Source of the DNA: Pseudomonas sp. Irchel 3E13
Lineage (GTDB): Bacteria > Pseudomonadota > Gammaproteobacteria > Pseudomonadales > Pseudomonadaceae
Assembly (NCBI RefSeq): GCF_900187455.1
Contig: NZ_FYDX01000002.1
Location: forward strand, 124,001-188,000
DNA: 64,000 bases
Reading direction: 5' to 3'
A program made the position numbers and the translations under genes. The notes below the pieces were generated by a model. The model did not search any database, was not told where the DNA came from, and saw nothing but the letters and a program-made list of their open reading frames with translations. Positions 34,183-44,090 of the stretch are shown here, piece after piece. Numbering within the stretch: position 1 is the first letter of the stretch; each line of letters opens with the position of its first letter.

Positions 34183-34639
34183 GATCTATCCACTATTTCG
34201 ACTTCATTCTGAGGCGAAACATACCACCCCTTGATGTCTCTCTGACAGCAGCGAAGGTCTTTGTCCGACAAATCGACGCAAACGTTTCACCTCCCGGGGT
34301 TAAAGGGCCGACACCGACCGGGAATCCCTGATGGACAGAACGAAGGAAGCGAGTGTGAAGAGGTCGATCCGGCTGCGCTGTGGCGAAAACATCGAAGAGC
34401 CACCAGCCGGGATGGCGAGCTTTTTTTGCCGATTTCATCAAAAAATCGCGAAATGTGTATGAACTGTGCATGCAGATGATGAATACGCCGGGTACGGCAA
34501 AGCCTGACGTCAGGCATCAGGGAAAACCGTATGTGCACATGCTTTCTTATCAGTGATTCCCTTATCTATTAAGCGTAGGCTTTGTACGGTTATGGCATAA
34601 TGAAATCATTCCACAACTCCAGATAACGAGCCGTGATTT
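34183..34639. other. Intergenic region, no gene recognised
   Basis: About 450 bases between divergent genes. Short frames are unconvincing. GCCTGACGTCAGGC at 34502-34515 is a perfect 14-base palindrome. The segment near 34540-34610 is AT-rich and may hold the promoter for the response-regulator gene. Confidence 0.5.
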
Positions 34640-35638
34640 GTGTCAGTGACGACCTTAACTGTATGTGATGACTCTACTGTTGCCCGCAAGCAGGTCCTGC
34701 GGGCGCTGCCAGCGGACTGGCCGGTGTCGATCACCCAGGCCAGCAATGGCCATCAATGCATGGACGCCATTCGCAAAGGTCTCGGCCAGGTCGTGGTTCT
34801 CGACCTGAACATGCCGGAGATGGACGGTTATCAAGTGCTTCACGCCTTGCGCGATGAAGGCCTGAAGGCCGCCGTCATCGTTATCTCCGGGGATGTGCAG
34901 CAGGAAGCGGTGCGGCGGGTCCGCGAACTGGGCGCCCTGGCGTTCCTGCAAAAGCCTTTCGACCAGGCAGAACTGCGCCAGACCCTTGGCGAGCTGGGGC
35001 TGATGAGCCTGCCGGGGCAAGCGGCGCAAAGCCACCGTCCGGCGACCAACACCAACGTCACCTTCAATGAAGTGTTCCGCGAAACCGTCAACGTCGCCAT
35101 TGGCCGCGCCGCCGCGCTGATCGCCAAGGTGCTCGGGGTTTTCGTGCAGTTGCCGGTGCCGAACGTCAACGTACTCGAAGTCGGCGAGTTGCACATGGCC
35201 CTGGCCGATGCCGGGCGCTGCAAGCAACTCACCGCGGTCTGCCAGGGCTTTATCGGTGGTGGTATCGCCGGCGAAGCCCTGCTGATGTTCCATGATTCGG
35301 AAATCGCCGACATGGCGCGTCTGATGCAGCATCAGAACAGCGAATCATCCGACCTGGAAATGCTCCTGGATCTGTCCAGCGTCCTCATCGGCGCCTGCCT
35401 CAGCAGCATCGCCGAGCAGGTCGACGTCGTGTTCTCCCAGTGTCACCCGCAGATCCTCGGCCAGCATGCCGGCATCGAGGAACTGATCCGGGTCAACCAG
35501 CAGCGCTGGAAGAAGACCCTCGCGGTGGAGATCAGCTACGGTCTGGAGGGACACGATATCCGCTTCGACCTGTTGCTCCTGTTCACCGAAGACTCCATCG
35601 AACGACTGACCCACAAACTCGCGTACCTGATGAACTGA
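34640..35638 (+). CDS. Response regulator with CheC/CheX-type output domain
   Basis: A 332-residue protein starting at GTG. The REC domain covers about 5-120, with acidic pair Asp10-Asp11, phosphoacceptor Asp55 in VVVLDLNMPEMDG, Ser83 and Lys105 in LQKPFD. The C-terminal half (about 140-330) resembles CheC/CheX phosphatases, with FNEVFRETVNVAIGRAAALI and the second helix-like LLDLSSVLIGACLSSIAEQVD. It could dephosphorylate response regulators under its own phosphorylation control. The next gene, a diguanylate cyclase, starts three bases after the stop, so they are probably one signalling unit. Confidence 0.85.
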   Translation: MSVTTLTVCDDSTVARKQVLRALPADWPVSITQASNGHQCMDAIRKGLGQVVVLDLNMPEMDGYQVLHALRDEGLKAAVIVISGDVQQEAVRRVRELGALAFLQKPFDQAELRQTLGELGLMSLPGQAAQSHRPATNTNVTFNEVFRETVNVAIGRAAALIAKVLGVFVQLPVPNVNVLEVGELHMALADAGRCKQLTAVCQGFIGGGIAGEALLMFHDSEIADMARLMQHQNSESSDLEMLLDLSSVLIGACLSSIAEQVDVVFSQCHPQILGQHAGIEELIRVNQQRWKKTLAVEISYGLEGHDIRFDLLLLFTEDSIERLTHKLAYLMN

Positions 35639-35641
35639 CCC

Positions 35642-36595
35642 ATGAACAAACCCATTGATCTGACCGAGTTCCATTGGCTGCTGGCGATCGTGCAAAGCAT
35701 CGACGTCGGCGTGGTGGTGCTCGATCGCGACTACCGCGTCCAGGTCTGGAACACCTTCATGGAGAACCGCTCGGGCGTTGCCCCCAAGGACGCCCACAGC
35801 GAATCGTTCTTCACCCTCTTCCCGGAGGTCAACGTTGGCTGGTTCAGCCACAAGCTGGAAAGCGTCGCGACCCTGGGCACGCCCGCGTTCACGGTGTGGG
35901 AGCAGCGCCCTTATCTGGTGCGGTTCAAGAACTACCAGCCAATAACCGGGCAGGAAGACTTCATGTACCAGAACACCACGCTGTTCCCGCTGCGCTCCAC
36001 CGACAGCAGCATCAGCCACTTCTGCCTGGTGATCTATGACGTGACCGACGTCGCCACCAACCGGCGCATGCTGCAATCGGCCAACGCGCAGCTGCAGAAG
36101 CTCTCCAGCACTGACCGCCTGACCGGCCTGTACAACCGCGGCCACTGGGAAGACAGCCTGAAAGTCGCTTACGCCCGTCACCAGCGCCACGGCAACCACA
36201 CCAGCCTGGTGATGTTCGACATCGACCACTTCAAGCGCATCAACGATACCTACGGCCATCAGGCGGGCGACAAGGTGATCGAACAGGTCGCCGCGATGCT
36301 GCGCGAGTATGTGCGCGATACCGATGTGGCCGGGCGCTATGGTGGCGAGGAGTTCGGCGTGGTGCTGTCGGATACCGACAAGCATGGTGCGAGCGCCTTC
36401 GCCGAGCGATTCCGTAAAGCGATCGAGGGGCTGGAAGTGCAGCACGAGGGGCAAAGTATTCGCTTCACCATCAGCCTGGGTGTCGCGGACCTCAGCCAGC
36501 CCTCGGAAGGCCATGCCGACCTCATCGCCTGGGCCGACCAGGCACTGTACGCCTCAAAGAAAAATGGCCGTAACCAGGTGTCGATTCACGAATGA
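35642..36595 (+). CDS. PAS-GGDEF diguanylate cyclase
   Basis: A 317-residue protein. An N-terminal PAS domain (about 10-135, with VGVVVLDRDYRVQVWN) is followed by a GGDEF domain starting SSTDRLTGLYNR. Asp193 of FDIDHFKRIND and the active site GGEEF at 234-238 are intact, and Arg225-x-x-Asp228 five residues before it is the canonical inhibitory site for c-di-GMP. No membrane segment is seen, so it is cytoplasmic. It should synthesise c-di-GMP with product feedback. Coupled to the upstream REC-CheC gene. Confidence 0.92.
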   Translation: MNKPIDLTEFHWLLAIVQSIDVGVVVLDRDYRVQVWNTFMENRSGVAPKDAHSESFFTLFPEVNVGWFSHKLESVATLGTPAFTVWEQRPYLVRFKNYQPITGQEDFMYQNTTLFPLRSTDSSISHFCLVIYDVTDVATNRRMLQSANAQLQKLSSTDRLTGLYNRGHWEDSLKVAYARHQRHGNHTSLVMFDIDHFKRINDTYGHQAGDKVIEQVAAMLREYVRDTDVAGRYGGEEFGVVLSDTDKHGASAFAERFRKAIEGLEVQHEGQSIRFTISLGVADLSQPSEGHADLIAWADQALYASKKNGRNQVSIHE

Positions 36596-36724
36596 CAACC
36601 GTGATATCCAGCCTTTCGGGCACCCGGTAGTCGGTCACCGGGGCCCGGCCTGAAAGTCTCCCAGCCTGTATTGCCTTCACGGCCAGCTCACTGAAGGCAA
36701 CTTGCCAACACCCCGTGGCTTCAA

Positions 36725-36743
36725 GATAATAAGATTTATTATC
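36725..36743. promoter_or_regulatory. Fur box upstream of the FecI-type sigma gene
   Basis: GATAATAAGATTTATTATC, a 19-base site with perfect eight-base arms, closely matching the Fur consensus ends GATAAT...ATTATC. It lies 23 bases before the sigma factor ATG and would repress the system under iron-replete conditions. Confidence 0.85.
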
Positions 36744-36765
36744 AATTGTAACTTCGGGTTATCCC

Positions 36766-37269
36766 ATGTCCGATCTGGTTCATCACGCAGCGATGCACAC
36801 CCTCTACGAGGAGCATCACGGCTGGCTCAAGGGCTGGTTACGCAAGCGCATGAACTGCAGCGAGCAGGCCGCGGACCTCGCGCAAGACACGTTTTTACGT
36901 GTGCTGACCCAGCGCAGGGCCGACGTTGTTCGCGAACCACGGGCTTATCTCAGCCGCGTGGCGCGCGGCCTGATGATTGACATGTTCCGCCGCCGTTCGC
37001 TGGAACAGGCCTACCTGGAAACACTGGCAGCGATTCCCGAAGCGCTGGATATCTCCCCGGAAGAACGCCTGCTGATCATCGAGTCGCTGCTGGAAGTCGA
37101 CCAGATGCTCGATGCCCTCGGCACACGGACCCGCGACGTGTTCCTGATGTCCCACCTCGACGGGCTCAGCTACGTAGAGATCAGCAAGCGCCTGCAAATC
37201 TCGGTCAACACCGTGACAAAACACGCGGTGCGCGCCCTCACCCAGTGCCTGCTGCTGATGGAGGATTGA
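36766..37269 (+). CDS. FecI-type ECF sigma factor
   Basis: A 167-residue sigma factor with region 2 (LYEEHHGWLKGWLRKRMNC ... ADLAQDTFLRVL) and region 4 (DVFLMSHLDGLSYVEISKRLQISVNTVTKHAVRAL). This is the FecI/PupI/PvdS-related class that activates TonB-receptor genes on siderophore signal. A Fur box precedes it; the FecR-like gene follows within four bases and the receptor after that. Confidence 0.92.
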   Translation: MSDLVHHAAMHTLYEEHHGWLKGWLRKRMNCSEQAADLAQDTFLRVLTQRRADVVREPRAYLSRVARGLMIDMFRRRSLEQAYLETLAAIPEALDISPEERLLIIESLLEVDQMLDALGTRTRDVFLMSHLDGLSYVEISKRLQISVNTVTKHAVRALTQCLLLMED

Positions 37270-37272
37270 GCC

Positions 37273-38223
37273 TTGGCATCCCCGGGACTCGATATCGCCA
37301 CACTCGAAGCCGCCGCCCAATGGTATGTCGATCTGCGCAACGGAACGCCGGATGAGTCGCTGCACCGCGAGCATCAACGATGGCTGCAGAGCGACCCGCG
37401 CCATCTGCTGGCCTGGGAACGACTCGGGCGCCTGCAGGGCAAACTTGAGCGGCTTGCGCCCGCAATTGGCAGCCCGATTCTCAAAACCGCGCATGCCAAG
37501 CGCCGCGACGTGTTGAAAGTACTGTCGGGGCTGCTGGCCACGGGCGCCGCCGGCACCTTGGGCTGGAGGGCCACGCCGCTGCCTCAGTGGGCAGCGGACC
37601 AGCGCACCGGGATCGGAGAGCGACGCAGCATTCACCTGGAGGACGGCAGTCAACTGCACCTCAATACCGCCACGGCGGTGAACATCCGCTACAGCCAGCA
37701 GTTGCGTGAACTCTTGCTGCTCAGCGGCGAAATCCTCGTCGAGACCGCCAAGGACAAGGCCGCCCGGCCTTTGATCGTGCACACGGCTGAAGGCAGCCAG
37801 CAGGCGCTTGGCACACGCTTTATCGTGCAACAGGAACAGGATCGGACCCGGCTGACCGTGCTGGAGCATGCCGTCCTGGTACGCCCTGCCAACCAGCCCG
37901 ACACTACGCTGACCGTACACGCCGGTGAGCAGATCAGCTTCAGCGCCGACGCGTTGGGGTCGGTCATGCCAGCCACCGCTCAAGCCGATGCCTGGCTGCA
38001 CGACACACTGGTGGTGAACGGCTGGCGCCTGGATGACTTTCTGCAGCAACTGCAACGTTATCGCCCTGGCTACCTGAGCTGCGACCCGGCCGTGGCCGGG
38101 TTGCGGGTGTCCGGCTCCTTTCACCTGCGCAACACCGACCACGTCCTGGAAAACCTTCGTCTCACCCTGCCCTTGCGACTACGGCGGTTTACCCGCTACT
38201 GGGTACGCCTCGAAGCGGCATGA
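37273..38223 (+). CDS. FecR-like anti-sigma/transmembrane signal transducer
   Basis: A 316-residue protein with TTG start. The N-terminal cytoplasmic DUF4880 domain (AAQWYVDLRNGTPDE ... RHLLAWERLGRLQ) binds the sigma factor. A hydrophobic segment (VLKVLSGLLATGAAGTLGW, about 78-96) crosses the inner membrane, and the periplasmic FecR domain includes GERRSIHLEDGSQLHLNTAT and the C-terminal secretin-like GYLSCDPAVAGLRVSGSF. It would relay occupancy of the receptor to the sigma factor. Confidence 0.9.
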   Translation: MASPGLDIATLEAAAQWYVDLRNGTPDESLHREHQRWLQSDPRHLLAWERLGRLQGKLERLAPAIGSPILKTAHAKRRDVLKVLSGLLATGAAGTLGWRATPLPQWAADQRTGIGERRSIHLEDGSQLHLNTATAVNIRYSQQLRELLLLSGEILVETAKDKAARPLIVHTAEGSQQALGTRFIVQQEQDRTRLTVLEHAVLVRPANQPDTTLTVHAGEQISFSADALGSVMPATAQADAWLHDTLVVNGWRLDDFLQQLQRYRPGYLSCDPAVAGLRVSGSFHLRNTDHVLENLRLTLPLRLRRFTRYWVRLEAA

Positions 38224-38333
38224 ACGTCGACCGTAAAAAATTTCACTGAGGGGTTGGTGATTCTGATTCTCGTTCGGCTTGCCAAGTAGAGGCGCACAGA
38301 CGCCGCCATTGCCAACGAGCGTAAGGAAACACC

Positions 38334-40847
38334 ATGCCGCATCACGCACACCCCGCAGAACCCGGCTTGATCAACGCCCCCTTCCACAACCGCCCGCTGC
38401 AACGTGCAGTGCACCTGGCCATGCTGAGCCTGGTGCTGGGTGCAAGTGTCGGCAGCACGCTGATCAGTCCGGCGGCGGCGGCACAGCACACCGTCGAACA
38501 CGAATTGGACTTCAACGTTCCCGCCGGCCCCCTCGATCAGGCGGTGGCGCAATTCAGCTCGATAGCCGGCATCAGTGTTTCGTTCGATGCGGGCCTGGCG
38601 CAGGGCAAACAGTCCCCGGGCGTTCAGGGACACTATTCGCGGGATGAAGCACTGCGTCGTTTGCTGCTGAGCAGCGGCGTCGAGGCGGTGGCGCTGGGCA
38701 GTGGCGGCTATTCGCTGGTGCAGGCGCAAGACAGCACGGGGGCGCTCGAACTGGGCGCAACCAACGTACTTGGCGCGGCACTGGGGTCGACCAGCGAAAA
38801 CACCGGTTCCTACACCACGGGCACGATGCAGAGCGCGACCAAGCTGTCATTGTCGATTCGCGAAACACCGCAGTCGGTCACGGTCATTACCCGCCAGCGC
38901 ATGGACGACCAGAACATGAGGTCGCTGGAAGACGTGCTCAAAAGCACGCCCGGCATCGCCATCACCAAAGACGGCCCACAACGCTCGACGTTCTACTCCC
39001 GCGGCTTCGCCATCGAAAACCTGATGACCGACGGCTTGCCCAACGATCTGTCCCACTACCTCAGCCGCGACATGAACTCTTCGCCGGACATGGCGATATT
39101 CGACCGGGTGGAAGTCGTGCGCGGCGCCACCGGCATGATGCAAGGCTCCGGCAACCCGGCTGCGGCCATCAACATGGTGCGAAAGCGCCCCACTGCCACG
39201 CCGCGTATCAGCATCACCGGCAGCGCCGGTAGCTGGGACAACTATCGCAGCGAGTTCGACGCGTCCAACGCCCTGAACGACAGCGGCACCCTGCGCGGCC
39301 GAGTGGTCACCGCGTATCAGACCAAGGGCAGCTTCCAGGACTTCACCAGCGCCGAACGCTCGGTGTTCTACGCCATCACCGAAGCCGACCTGAATGACGA
39401 TGCAACCTTGACCTTTGGCGCCTCCAACCAGAATGCCAATCACAACAGCGCCTGGGGCGGCTTGCCCGTCGCCGCCGACGGCAGCGACCTGCACCTGAAG
39501 CGCTCCACGTACCTGGGCAGCAAATGGGAATACTGGGATCAGGACAACACCACAGCGTTCACTCGCCTGGAGTACCGTTTCGCCAACAATTGGAAAATGC
39601 TCCTGGCCGCCAGCAAGAGCTGGTCAAAACTGGACATGCTCGGTTCCCTTCCCGAGCGCATGGGCGATAACTACGATCAGTTCGGTCAGTACATCGGCAG
39701 ATACGACTATAAAGACCGGCAAAGCAGCTATGACGGCTACGTCACCGGCCCCTTCTCGCTGTTCGGTCGCACCCATGAACTGGTCGTGGGCGCCAGCAAG
39801 AGAGACCTCACGTTCAACGGCAAGGGGCTACCCATCGACGTCGAGACCAATACTGATCTCCACAACCCCACCGGCATCCCCAAGCCCGACGTAAGCGCCA
39901 ATCCCTGGACGCAGCATCGCACCACTCAACAGGAAGGCACCTACGTCACTACTCGCCTGAACATCACGGATGAGCTGAAAGTCATCCTTGGTGGGCGCCT
40001 GGACTGGTACGAGCACGACGTGGATACCCGGTGGAACGGAAAATCATCAGCCAGCAGCCTGCCAAACAAAGTGACGCGCAACCTCACGCGCTACGCGGGT
40101 GCGGTTTATGACCTTGACCAGCATCACTCGGTCTATGTCAGCTACACCGATATTTTCCGCCCGCAGACCGAGCTGGATACCCAGAACAACGCGCTGATGC
40201 CGATAAAGGGCAAAAACTACGAGCTCGGCATCAAGGGCGAGTACTTCGATGGAAACCTGAATGCCAGCGCAGCGATCTTCCGTATCGATCAGGAGAACCG
40301 CGCCAAATTGCTCAACCCCATCCAGTGCACGCCGATCGGCGGCACCTGCTATGACGCGGCGGGTGAAGTACGAAGCGAAGGGATCGAGCTGGAACTCAAC
40401 GGCACCCTGGCGCCAGGCTGGGAACTGGGGGCGGGTTACACCTACTCCGCCGCCAAATATACAAAAGACGCCAACGAAGACAACGTGGGGCGCTTGTTCG
40501 CCACCAACATCCCCCGCCACATATTCAAGGCGTTCACCACCTACCAGCTACCTGGTGACCTGAGTCGCTGGAGTATCGGTGGCGGCCTGTATCGGCAGAA
40601 CACCGTCTACAACAAAGGCACCAATGATTACCTGACCACGTTCGACTACCGTATCGAACAAAAGGCCTACACCGTGGTAGACCTGATGACCAGCTATCAG
40701 GCTTCGGAGACCGTTCACGTGCGACTGAACCTGAACAACGTCTTCGACAAGACCTACTACCAGGACATCAGCTCCAACACCGACTTCGGTAACAGCCTCT
40801 ACGGCGAACCCCGCAACGCCATGCTCACGATCAACTGGACGCTCTGA
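38334..40847 (+). CDS. TonB-dependent siderophore receptor with signalling domain
   Basis: An 837-residue outer membrane transporter. A signal peptide ends about AAAAQ near residue 50. An STN signalling domain (LDFNVPAGPLDQAVAQFSSI ... GYSLVQ, about 58-132) is followed by the plug (SIRETPQSVTVITRQRMDDQ onward) and the beta-barrel ending in aromatic-rich GEPRNAMLTINWTL. The STN domain together with adjacent FecI/FecR genes marks this as a self-inducing ferric-siderophore receptor, likely for a xenosiderophore. The ligand cannot be told from the sequence. Confidence 0.93.
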   Translation: MPHHAHPAEPGLINAPFHNRPLQRAVHLAMLSLVLGASVGSTLISPAAAAQHTVEHELDFNVPAGPLDQAVAQFSSIAGISVSFDAGLAQGKQSPGVQGHYSRDEALRRLLLSSGVEAVALGSGGYSLVQAQDSTGALELGATNVLGAALGSTSENTGSYTTGTMQSATKLSLSIRETPQSVTVITRQRMDDQNMRSLEDVLKSTPGIAITKDGPQRSTFYSRGFAIENLMTDGLPNDLSHYLSRDMNSSPDMAIFDRVEVVRGATGMMQGSGNPAAAINMVRKRPTATPRISITGSAGSWDNYRSEFDASNALNDSGTLRGRVVTAYQTKGSFQDFTSAERSVFYAITEADLNDDATLTFGASNQNANHNSAWGGLPVAADGSDLHLKRSTYLGSKWEYWDQDNTTAFTRLEYRFANNWKMLLAASKSWSKLDMLGSLPERMGDNYDQFGQYIGRYDYKDRQSSYDGYVTGPFSLFGRTHELVVGASKRDLTFNGKGLPIDVETNTDLHNPTGIPKPDVSANPWTQHRTTQQEGTYVTTRLNITDELKVILGGRLDWYEHDVDTRWNGKSSASSLPNKVTRNLTRYAGAVYDLDQHHSVYVSYTDIFRPQTELDTQNNALMPIKGKNYELGIKGEYFDGNLNASAAIFRIDQENRAKLLNPIQCTPIGGTCYDAAGEVRSEGIELELNGTLAPGWELGAGYTYSAAKYTKDANEDNVGRLFATNIPRHIFKAFTTYQLPGDLSRWSIGGGLYRQNTVYNKGTNDYLTTFDYRIEQKAYTVVDLMTSYQASETVHVRLNLNNVFDKTYYQDISSNTDFGNSLYGEPRNAMLTINWTL

Positions 40848-40958
40848 GACTGACTGACCGGTACGGCAAACAACGGGACAGTACCAATATCTGCCCACTG
40901 TTTGCCGAGTCGGTTCTTTGCGCCCACGGGATGCACTACCAGCGCGAACGACAGAAAC

Positions 40959-40996
40959 GAAAAAGCCCGCAATCCTTATCGGAACGCGGGCTTTTT
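40959..40996 (+). terminator. Terminator of the iron receptor gene
   Basis: AAAAGCCCGC and GCGGGCTTTT form a ten-pair stem with a T-rich 3' side, about 110 bases after the receptor stop. Confidence 0.8.
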
Positions 40997-41077
40997 CAGG
41001 TGTTTCACCGTCGGTTGTGTCCACCATCATTCAGCAACTATCTGCCAACTTCCGGTTTTAACACTGCCAACTTTATA

Positions 41078-41153
41078 TGGTGGGTCGTGTAGGATTCGAA
41101 CCTACGACCAATTGGTTAAAAGCCAACTGCTCTACCAACTGAGCTAACGACCC
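41078..41153 (-). tRNA. tRNA-Lys(TTT)
   Basis: A 76-base tRNA with encoded CCA. The acceptor GGGTCGT pairs with ACGACCC; the anticodon loop CTTTTAA carries TTT. In P. aeruginosa the equivalent site beside queC is a hotspot for genomic islands; none is inserted here. Confidence 0.95.
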
Positions 41154-41214
41154 GTTGGATGGCGCGTATAATACTGATTTCTAACAGGAAATCAACACCC
41201 CATCGCAAAATAAT

Positions 41215-41889
41215 TCAAAAATAGCGAGTCGGGTCCTGTACGCCGGCCGCAGCAAAGCCATCCGCACGCAGGCGGCAGCTATCGCATTTGCCACACGCAC
41301 GACCTTGATCATCCGCCTGATAGCAGGAAACAGTGAGGCTGTAGTCGACGCCACGGGCCATGCCCGCCTGGACGATCTGCGCCTTGCTCAGGTTCTGCAA
41401 CGGCGCCTGGATCCGGAACCCATTGCCTTCTACCCCGGCCTTGGTCGCGAGGTTGGCCATGCGCTCGAACGCCTCGACAAATTCAGGACGGCAATCCGGG
41501 TAGCCGGAATAGTCCACGGCGTTGACGCCGATGAAGATGTCGCGCGCATTCAGCACTTCAGCCCAGCCCAGCGCCAACGACAGGAACACCGTGTTGCGCG
41601 CCGGCACGTAGGTCACCGGAATGCCCTCGCTTGGGGTCTCCGGGACATCGATGCTGCTGTCGGTCAGGGCCGAGCCACCGATGCCGTTGAGGTTCAGGCC
41701 AATGACCTTGTGCTCGACCGCACCCAGGTCCCGCGCCACCCGGGCTGCCGCATCCAGCTCGGCGCGATGGCGCTGGCCGTAATCGAAGCTCATGGTGTAG
41801 CAGTCATAGCCTTCGGCCTTGGCCATGGCGACCACGGTGGCCGAATCCAGACCACCCGACAATAGAATTACCGCGCGTTTCTCACTCAT
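41215..41889 (-). CDS. queC: 7-cyano-7-deazaguanine synthase
   Basis: A 224-residue ATP-dependent enzyme making preQ0 for queuosine tRNA modification. The P-loop LLSGGLDSA near residue 10 and a C-terminal zinc site [14 protein letters not shown] are present. It lies 14 bases after queE in the same direction, forming a two-gene queuosine unit. Confidence 0.97.
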   Translation of the reverse strand: MSEKRAVILLSGGLDSATVVAMAKAEGYDCYTMSFDYGQRHRAELDAAARVARDLGAVEHKVIGLNLNGIGGSALTDSSIDVPETPSEGIPVTYVPARNTVFLSLALGWAEVLNARDIFIGVNAVDYSGYPDCRPEFVEAFERMANLATKAGVEGNGFRIQAPLQNLSKAQIVQAGMARGVDYSLTVSCYQADDQGRACGKCDSCRLRADGFAAAGVQDPTRYF

Positions 41890-41903
41890 TGCAAAAGCTC
41901 CTG

Positions 41904-42551
41904 TCAGCGTCCCGGCTCGTCGTTCCAGAGCAGTTTGTGTAACTGCATCTGCAGACGAACCGGCAGGTTGTCGGCCACGATCCAGTCAGCCAGATCGGTT
42001 GCGCTCAATTGATGATGGCTAGGCGAAAACAGAACTTCGCCGACACGCTTGTCGAGACCGTACTGAATCAGCTTCGATACGGCCCAGTCATAGTCCTCGC
42101 GCGAACAAAGGACGAATTTGACCTGATCGTTCGGGGTCAGCAGCTCGATATTCTCGTAGCGGTTGCGGTGAACTTCAGCAGAGCCTGGGGTTTTCAGGTC
42201 CACAACGCGACTGACGCGCAGATCGACCGGTGCAATGTCCATCGAGCCGCTGGTTTCCACGGAAACCTCGTAACCGGCGTCACAGAGCCTTTTCAGCAGC
42301 GGGATGGCATTGGGCTGGGCCAGCGGCTCGCCGCCCGTCACGCAAATGTAGCGCGGCCGGAAGCTGGCAACCTGTTCGAGGATCGAGTCGAGCGTGCGTA
42401 CGGTGCCGCCGTTGAAGGCATAGGCGCTGTCGCAATATTGGCAGCGCAAGGGGCAGCCGGTGAGGCGCACAAATACCGTGGGCAGCCCAGCGGTGCGCGT
42501 TTCACCCTGCAAAGAGTAAAAAACTTCGGTGATGCGTAATGTGTCTTGCAT
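41904..42551 (-). CDS. queE: 7-carboxy-7-deazaguanine synthase
   Basis: A 215-residue radical-SAM enzyme of queuosine synthesis. The atypical short N-terminus with [11 protein letters not shown] carries the CxxxCxxC iron-sulfur motif, followed by [10 protein letters not shown]. The ATG start [10 protein letters not shown] matches other Pseudomonas QueE proteins as I remember them; a GTG three codons earlier is the alternative. Confidence 0.96.
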   Translation of the reverse strand: MQDTLRITEVFYSLQGETRTAGLPTVFVRLTGCPLRCQYCDSAYAFNGGTVRTLDSILEQVASFRPRYICVTGGEPLAQPNAIPLLKRLCDAGYEVSVETSGSMDIAPVDLRVSRVVDLKTPGSAEVHRNRYENIELLTPNDQVKFVLCSREDYDWAVSKLIQYGLDKRVGEVLFSPSHHQLSATDLADWIVADNLPVRLQMQLHKLLWNDEPGR

Positions 42552-42669
42552 AGTCGCCACGGGCGTAACAGCTAAACAGGCTGTCCGCCTCCGTCAGGCA
42601 CCGCTGCGAACCCGGCATAGCGTTATTCGCAGCAGCGTGTTTCATAAAAGGGCGCAAATTCTAACGAAA

Positions 42670-42692
42670 AAACCCGCGACAAGCGCGGGTTT
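42670..42692. terminator. Terminator after cpoB
   Basis: AAACCCGCG and CGCGGGTTT pair around a five-base loop, with T-rich flanks on both strands, closing the Tol-Pal gene cluster. Confidence 0.85.
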
Positions 42693-42709
42693 CTTTTAAA
42701 ACGTGCGGA

Positions 42710-43534
42710 TCAGAGCTTTTGCAGGTCGCGCTGAGCCAACTGTGCAGCCGAGGTACCCGGATATTGGGTCACCACCTGCTGAAGAATACCTTTGACCCGG
42801 TCGGCATGACCCAGGCGACGCTCCACATCGGCCAGCTTGTACAGCGAATCAGGCACTTTGTTGTGCTTCGGGTACAACTGGCTGACTTTGGCGAATGCCT
42901 GGCCGGCACCTTGCAGGTCACCTTTGGCCAGGTTCACTTCACCCAACCAGTACTGGGCGTTGCCCGCGTACTGGCTGTTGGGGTACTTGCGCAGGAAGGC
43001 ATTGAACGCCTGGCTGGCCTTGTCGAAATCCTTGGCCTTGATCAAATCGAAGGCAGCGTCGTAATAGAGCTTTTCCTTCGCTGGATCGCCAGGTTCGCTG
43101 CTCGCGGCGGGCTGGTTGGCTGCCGGTGCGGTATTGCCGGCGGCCGGCGCAGAAGCACCACCGTCAGCGGAATTCTCGGGAGTCGCGGTCGGTGCCGGGG
43201 CAGCGCCGCTGGAGATACGTCGATCCAGGTCCTGGTAACGTTCCAGGCCTTCCTGTTTCAGACGTGCAACTTCGTTTTGCAGAATCTCGATAGTGTTCTG
43301 TTGACGCTCTATCTGTTCCTGCATTTGTTGCAACTGCATGAAAAGCTGGCCCTGTGCAGAGGCAGGGGCCGAAACCCCTCCCCCGGCATAGGCGCCGTTC
43401 GTACCGTAACCCGCAGGCGGATAACTGCTTGCGCCGTTATAGCCAGCGTTGTCATCAACAACAGGAACCTCAGCCGCTGCCATGAGAGGCAGCGTGAGAG
43501 CCAGGACGGTTACAGCACGACGGCACGCTCGCAT
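42710..43534 (-). CDS. cpoB: Tol-Pal system protein CpoB (YbgF)
   Basis: A 274-residue periplasmic protein: signal peptide (VTVLALTLPLMAAAE), a trimerising coiled coil at about 60-105 (LQQMQEQIERQQNTIEILQNE), a low-complexity Ala/Pro linker, and C-terminal TPRs (FNAFLRKYPNSQYAGNAQYWLGE). CpoB coordinates outer membrane constriction and peptidoglycan synthesis with TolA and PBP1B. Six bases after pal. Confidence 0.94.
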   Translation of the reverse strand: MRACRRAVTVLALTLPLMAAAEVPVVDDNAGYNGASSYPPAGYGTNGAYAGGGVSAPASAQGQLFMQLQQMQEQIERQQNTIEILQNEVARLKQEGLERYQDLDRRISSGAAPAPTATPENSADGGASAPAAGNTAPAANQPAASSEPGDPAKEKLYYDAAFDLIKAKDFDKASQAFNAFLRKYPNSQYAGNAQYWLGEVNLAKGDLQGAGQAFAKVSQLYPKHNKVPDSLYKLADVERRLGHADRVKGILQQVVTQYPGTSAAQLAQRDLQKL

Positions 43535-43540
43535 ATCGAA

Positions 43541-44038
43541 TTACTTACGCAGTTCGACGCGACGGTTCTGAGCCCAGGACTGCTCGTCGTTGCCGGTGGC
43601 AACTGGACGCTCTTCGCCGTAGGAAACCAGTTCCAGCTGAGCTGGGGAAACGCCTTGCAGCACCAGGTAGCGCTGAACGGCCTTGGCACGACGCTCGCCC
43701 AGAGCCATGTTGTATTCGCGAGTACCACGCTCGTCGGTGTTACCTTCCAGAACGACGCGAGCGCCGTTGCCTTTCAGGTCCTTGGCATGAACGTCCAGAG
43801 CGCGCATGGCTTCTGGCTTCAGGTCCGAGCTGTCGTATTCGAAGTAGAAGGTGGTGATTGCGCGCAGAGCAGCTTCTTCGCTCAGGCTGCCGTCAACGGC
43901 ACCAGTGTTAGCGCCGTAACCAGCGTTTGGATCAACAGCGCCTTCGCCAGCGTTGTCGCCGCCTTTCGAGGAGCAACCTACAGCTACGGCCATGGCCAGA
44001 GCCAGCGCAGCAAACTTACCAAACTTCAGCATTTCCAT
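43541..44038 (-). CDS. pal: Peptidoglycan-associated lipoprotein Pal
   Basis: A 165-residue lipoprotein with lipobox VAVGCSS and an OmpA-like domain whose peptidoglycan-binding motif is [22 protein letters not shown]. It anchors the outer membrane to peptidoglycan and is mobilised by TolB and the TolQRA motor. Directly downstream of tolB. Confidence 0.97.
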   Translation of the reverse strand: MEMLKFGKFAALALAMAVAVGCSSKGGDNAGEGAVDPNAGYGANTGAVDGSLSEEAALRAITTFYFEYDSSDLKPEAMRALDVHAKDLKGNGARVVLEGNTDERGTREYNMALGERRAKAVQRYLVLQGVSPAQLELVSYGEERPVATGNDEQSWAQNRRVELRK

Positions 44039-44090
44039 CGTGAAACTCCTAATGAACCCCAGTGTGTTAAGTAAAACGTGTAGCGCCGCA

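Noticed and set aside
41078..41153. Genomic island at tRNA-Lys
   Set aside because: No integrase, repeat of the tRNA end or mobility genes lie between the tRNA and the iron-uptake genes.
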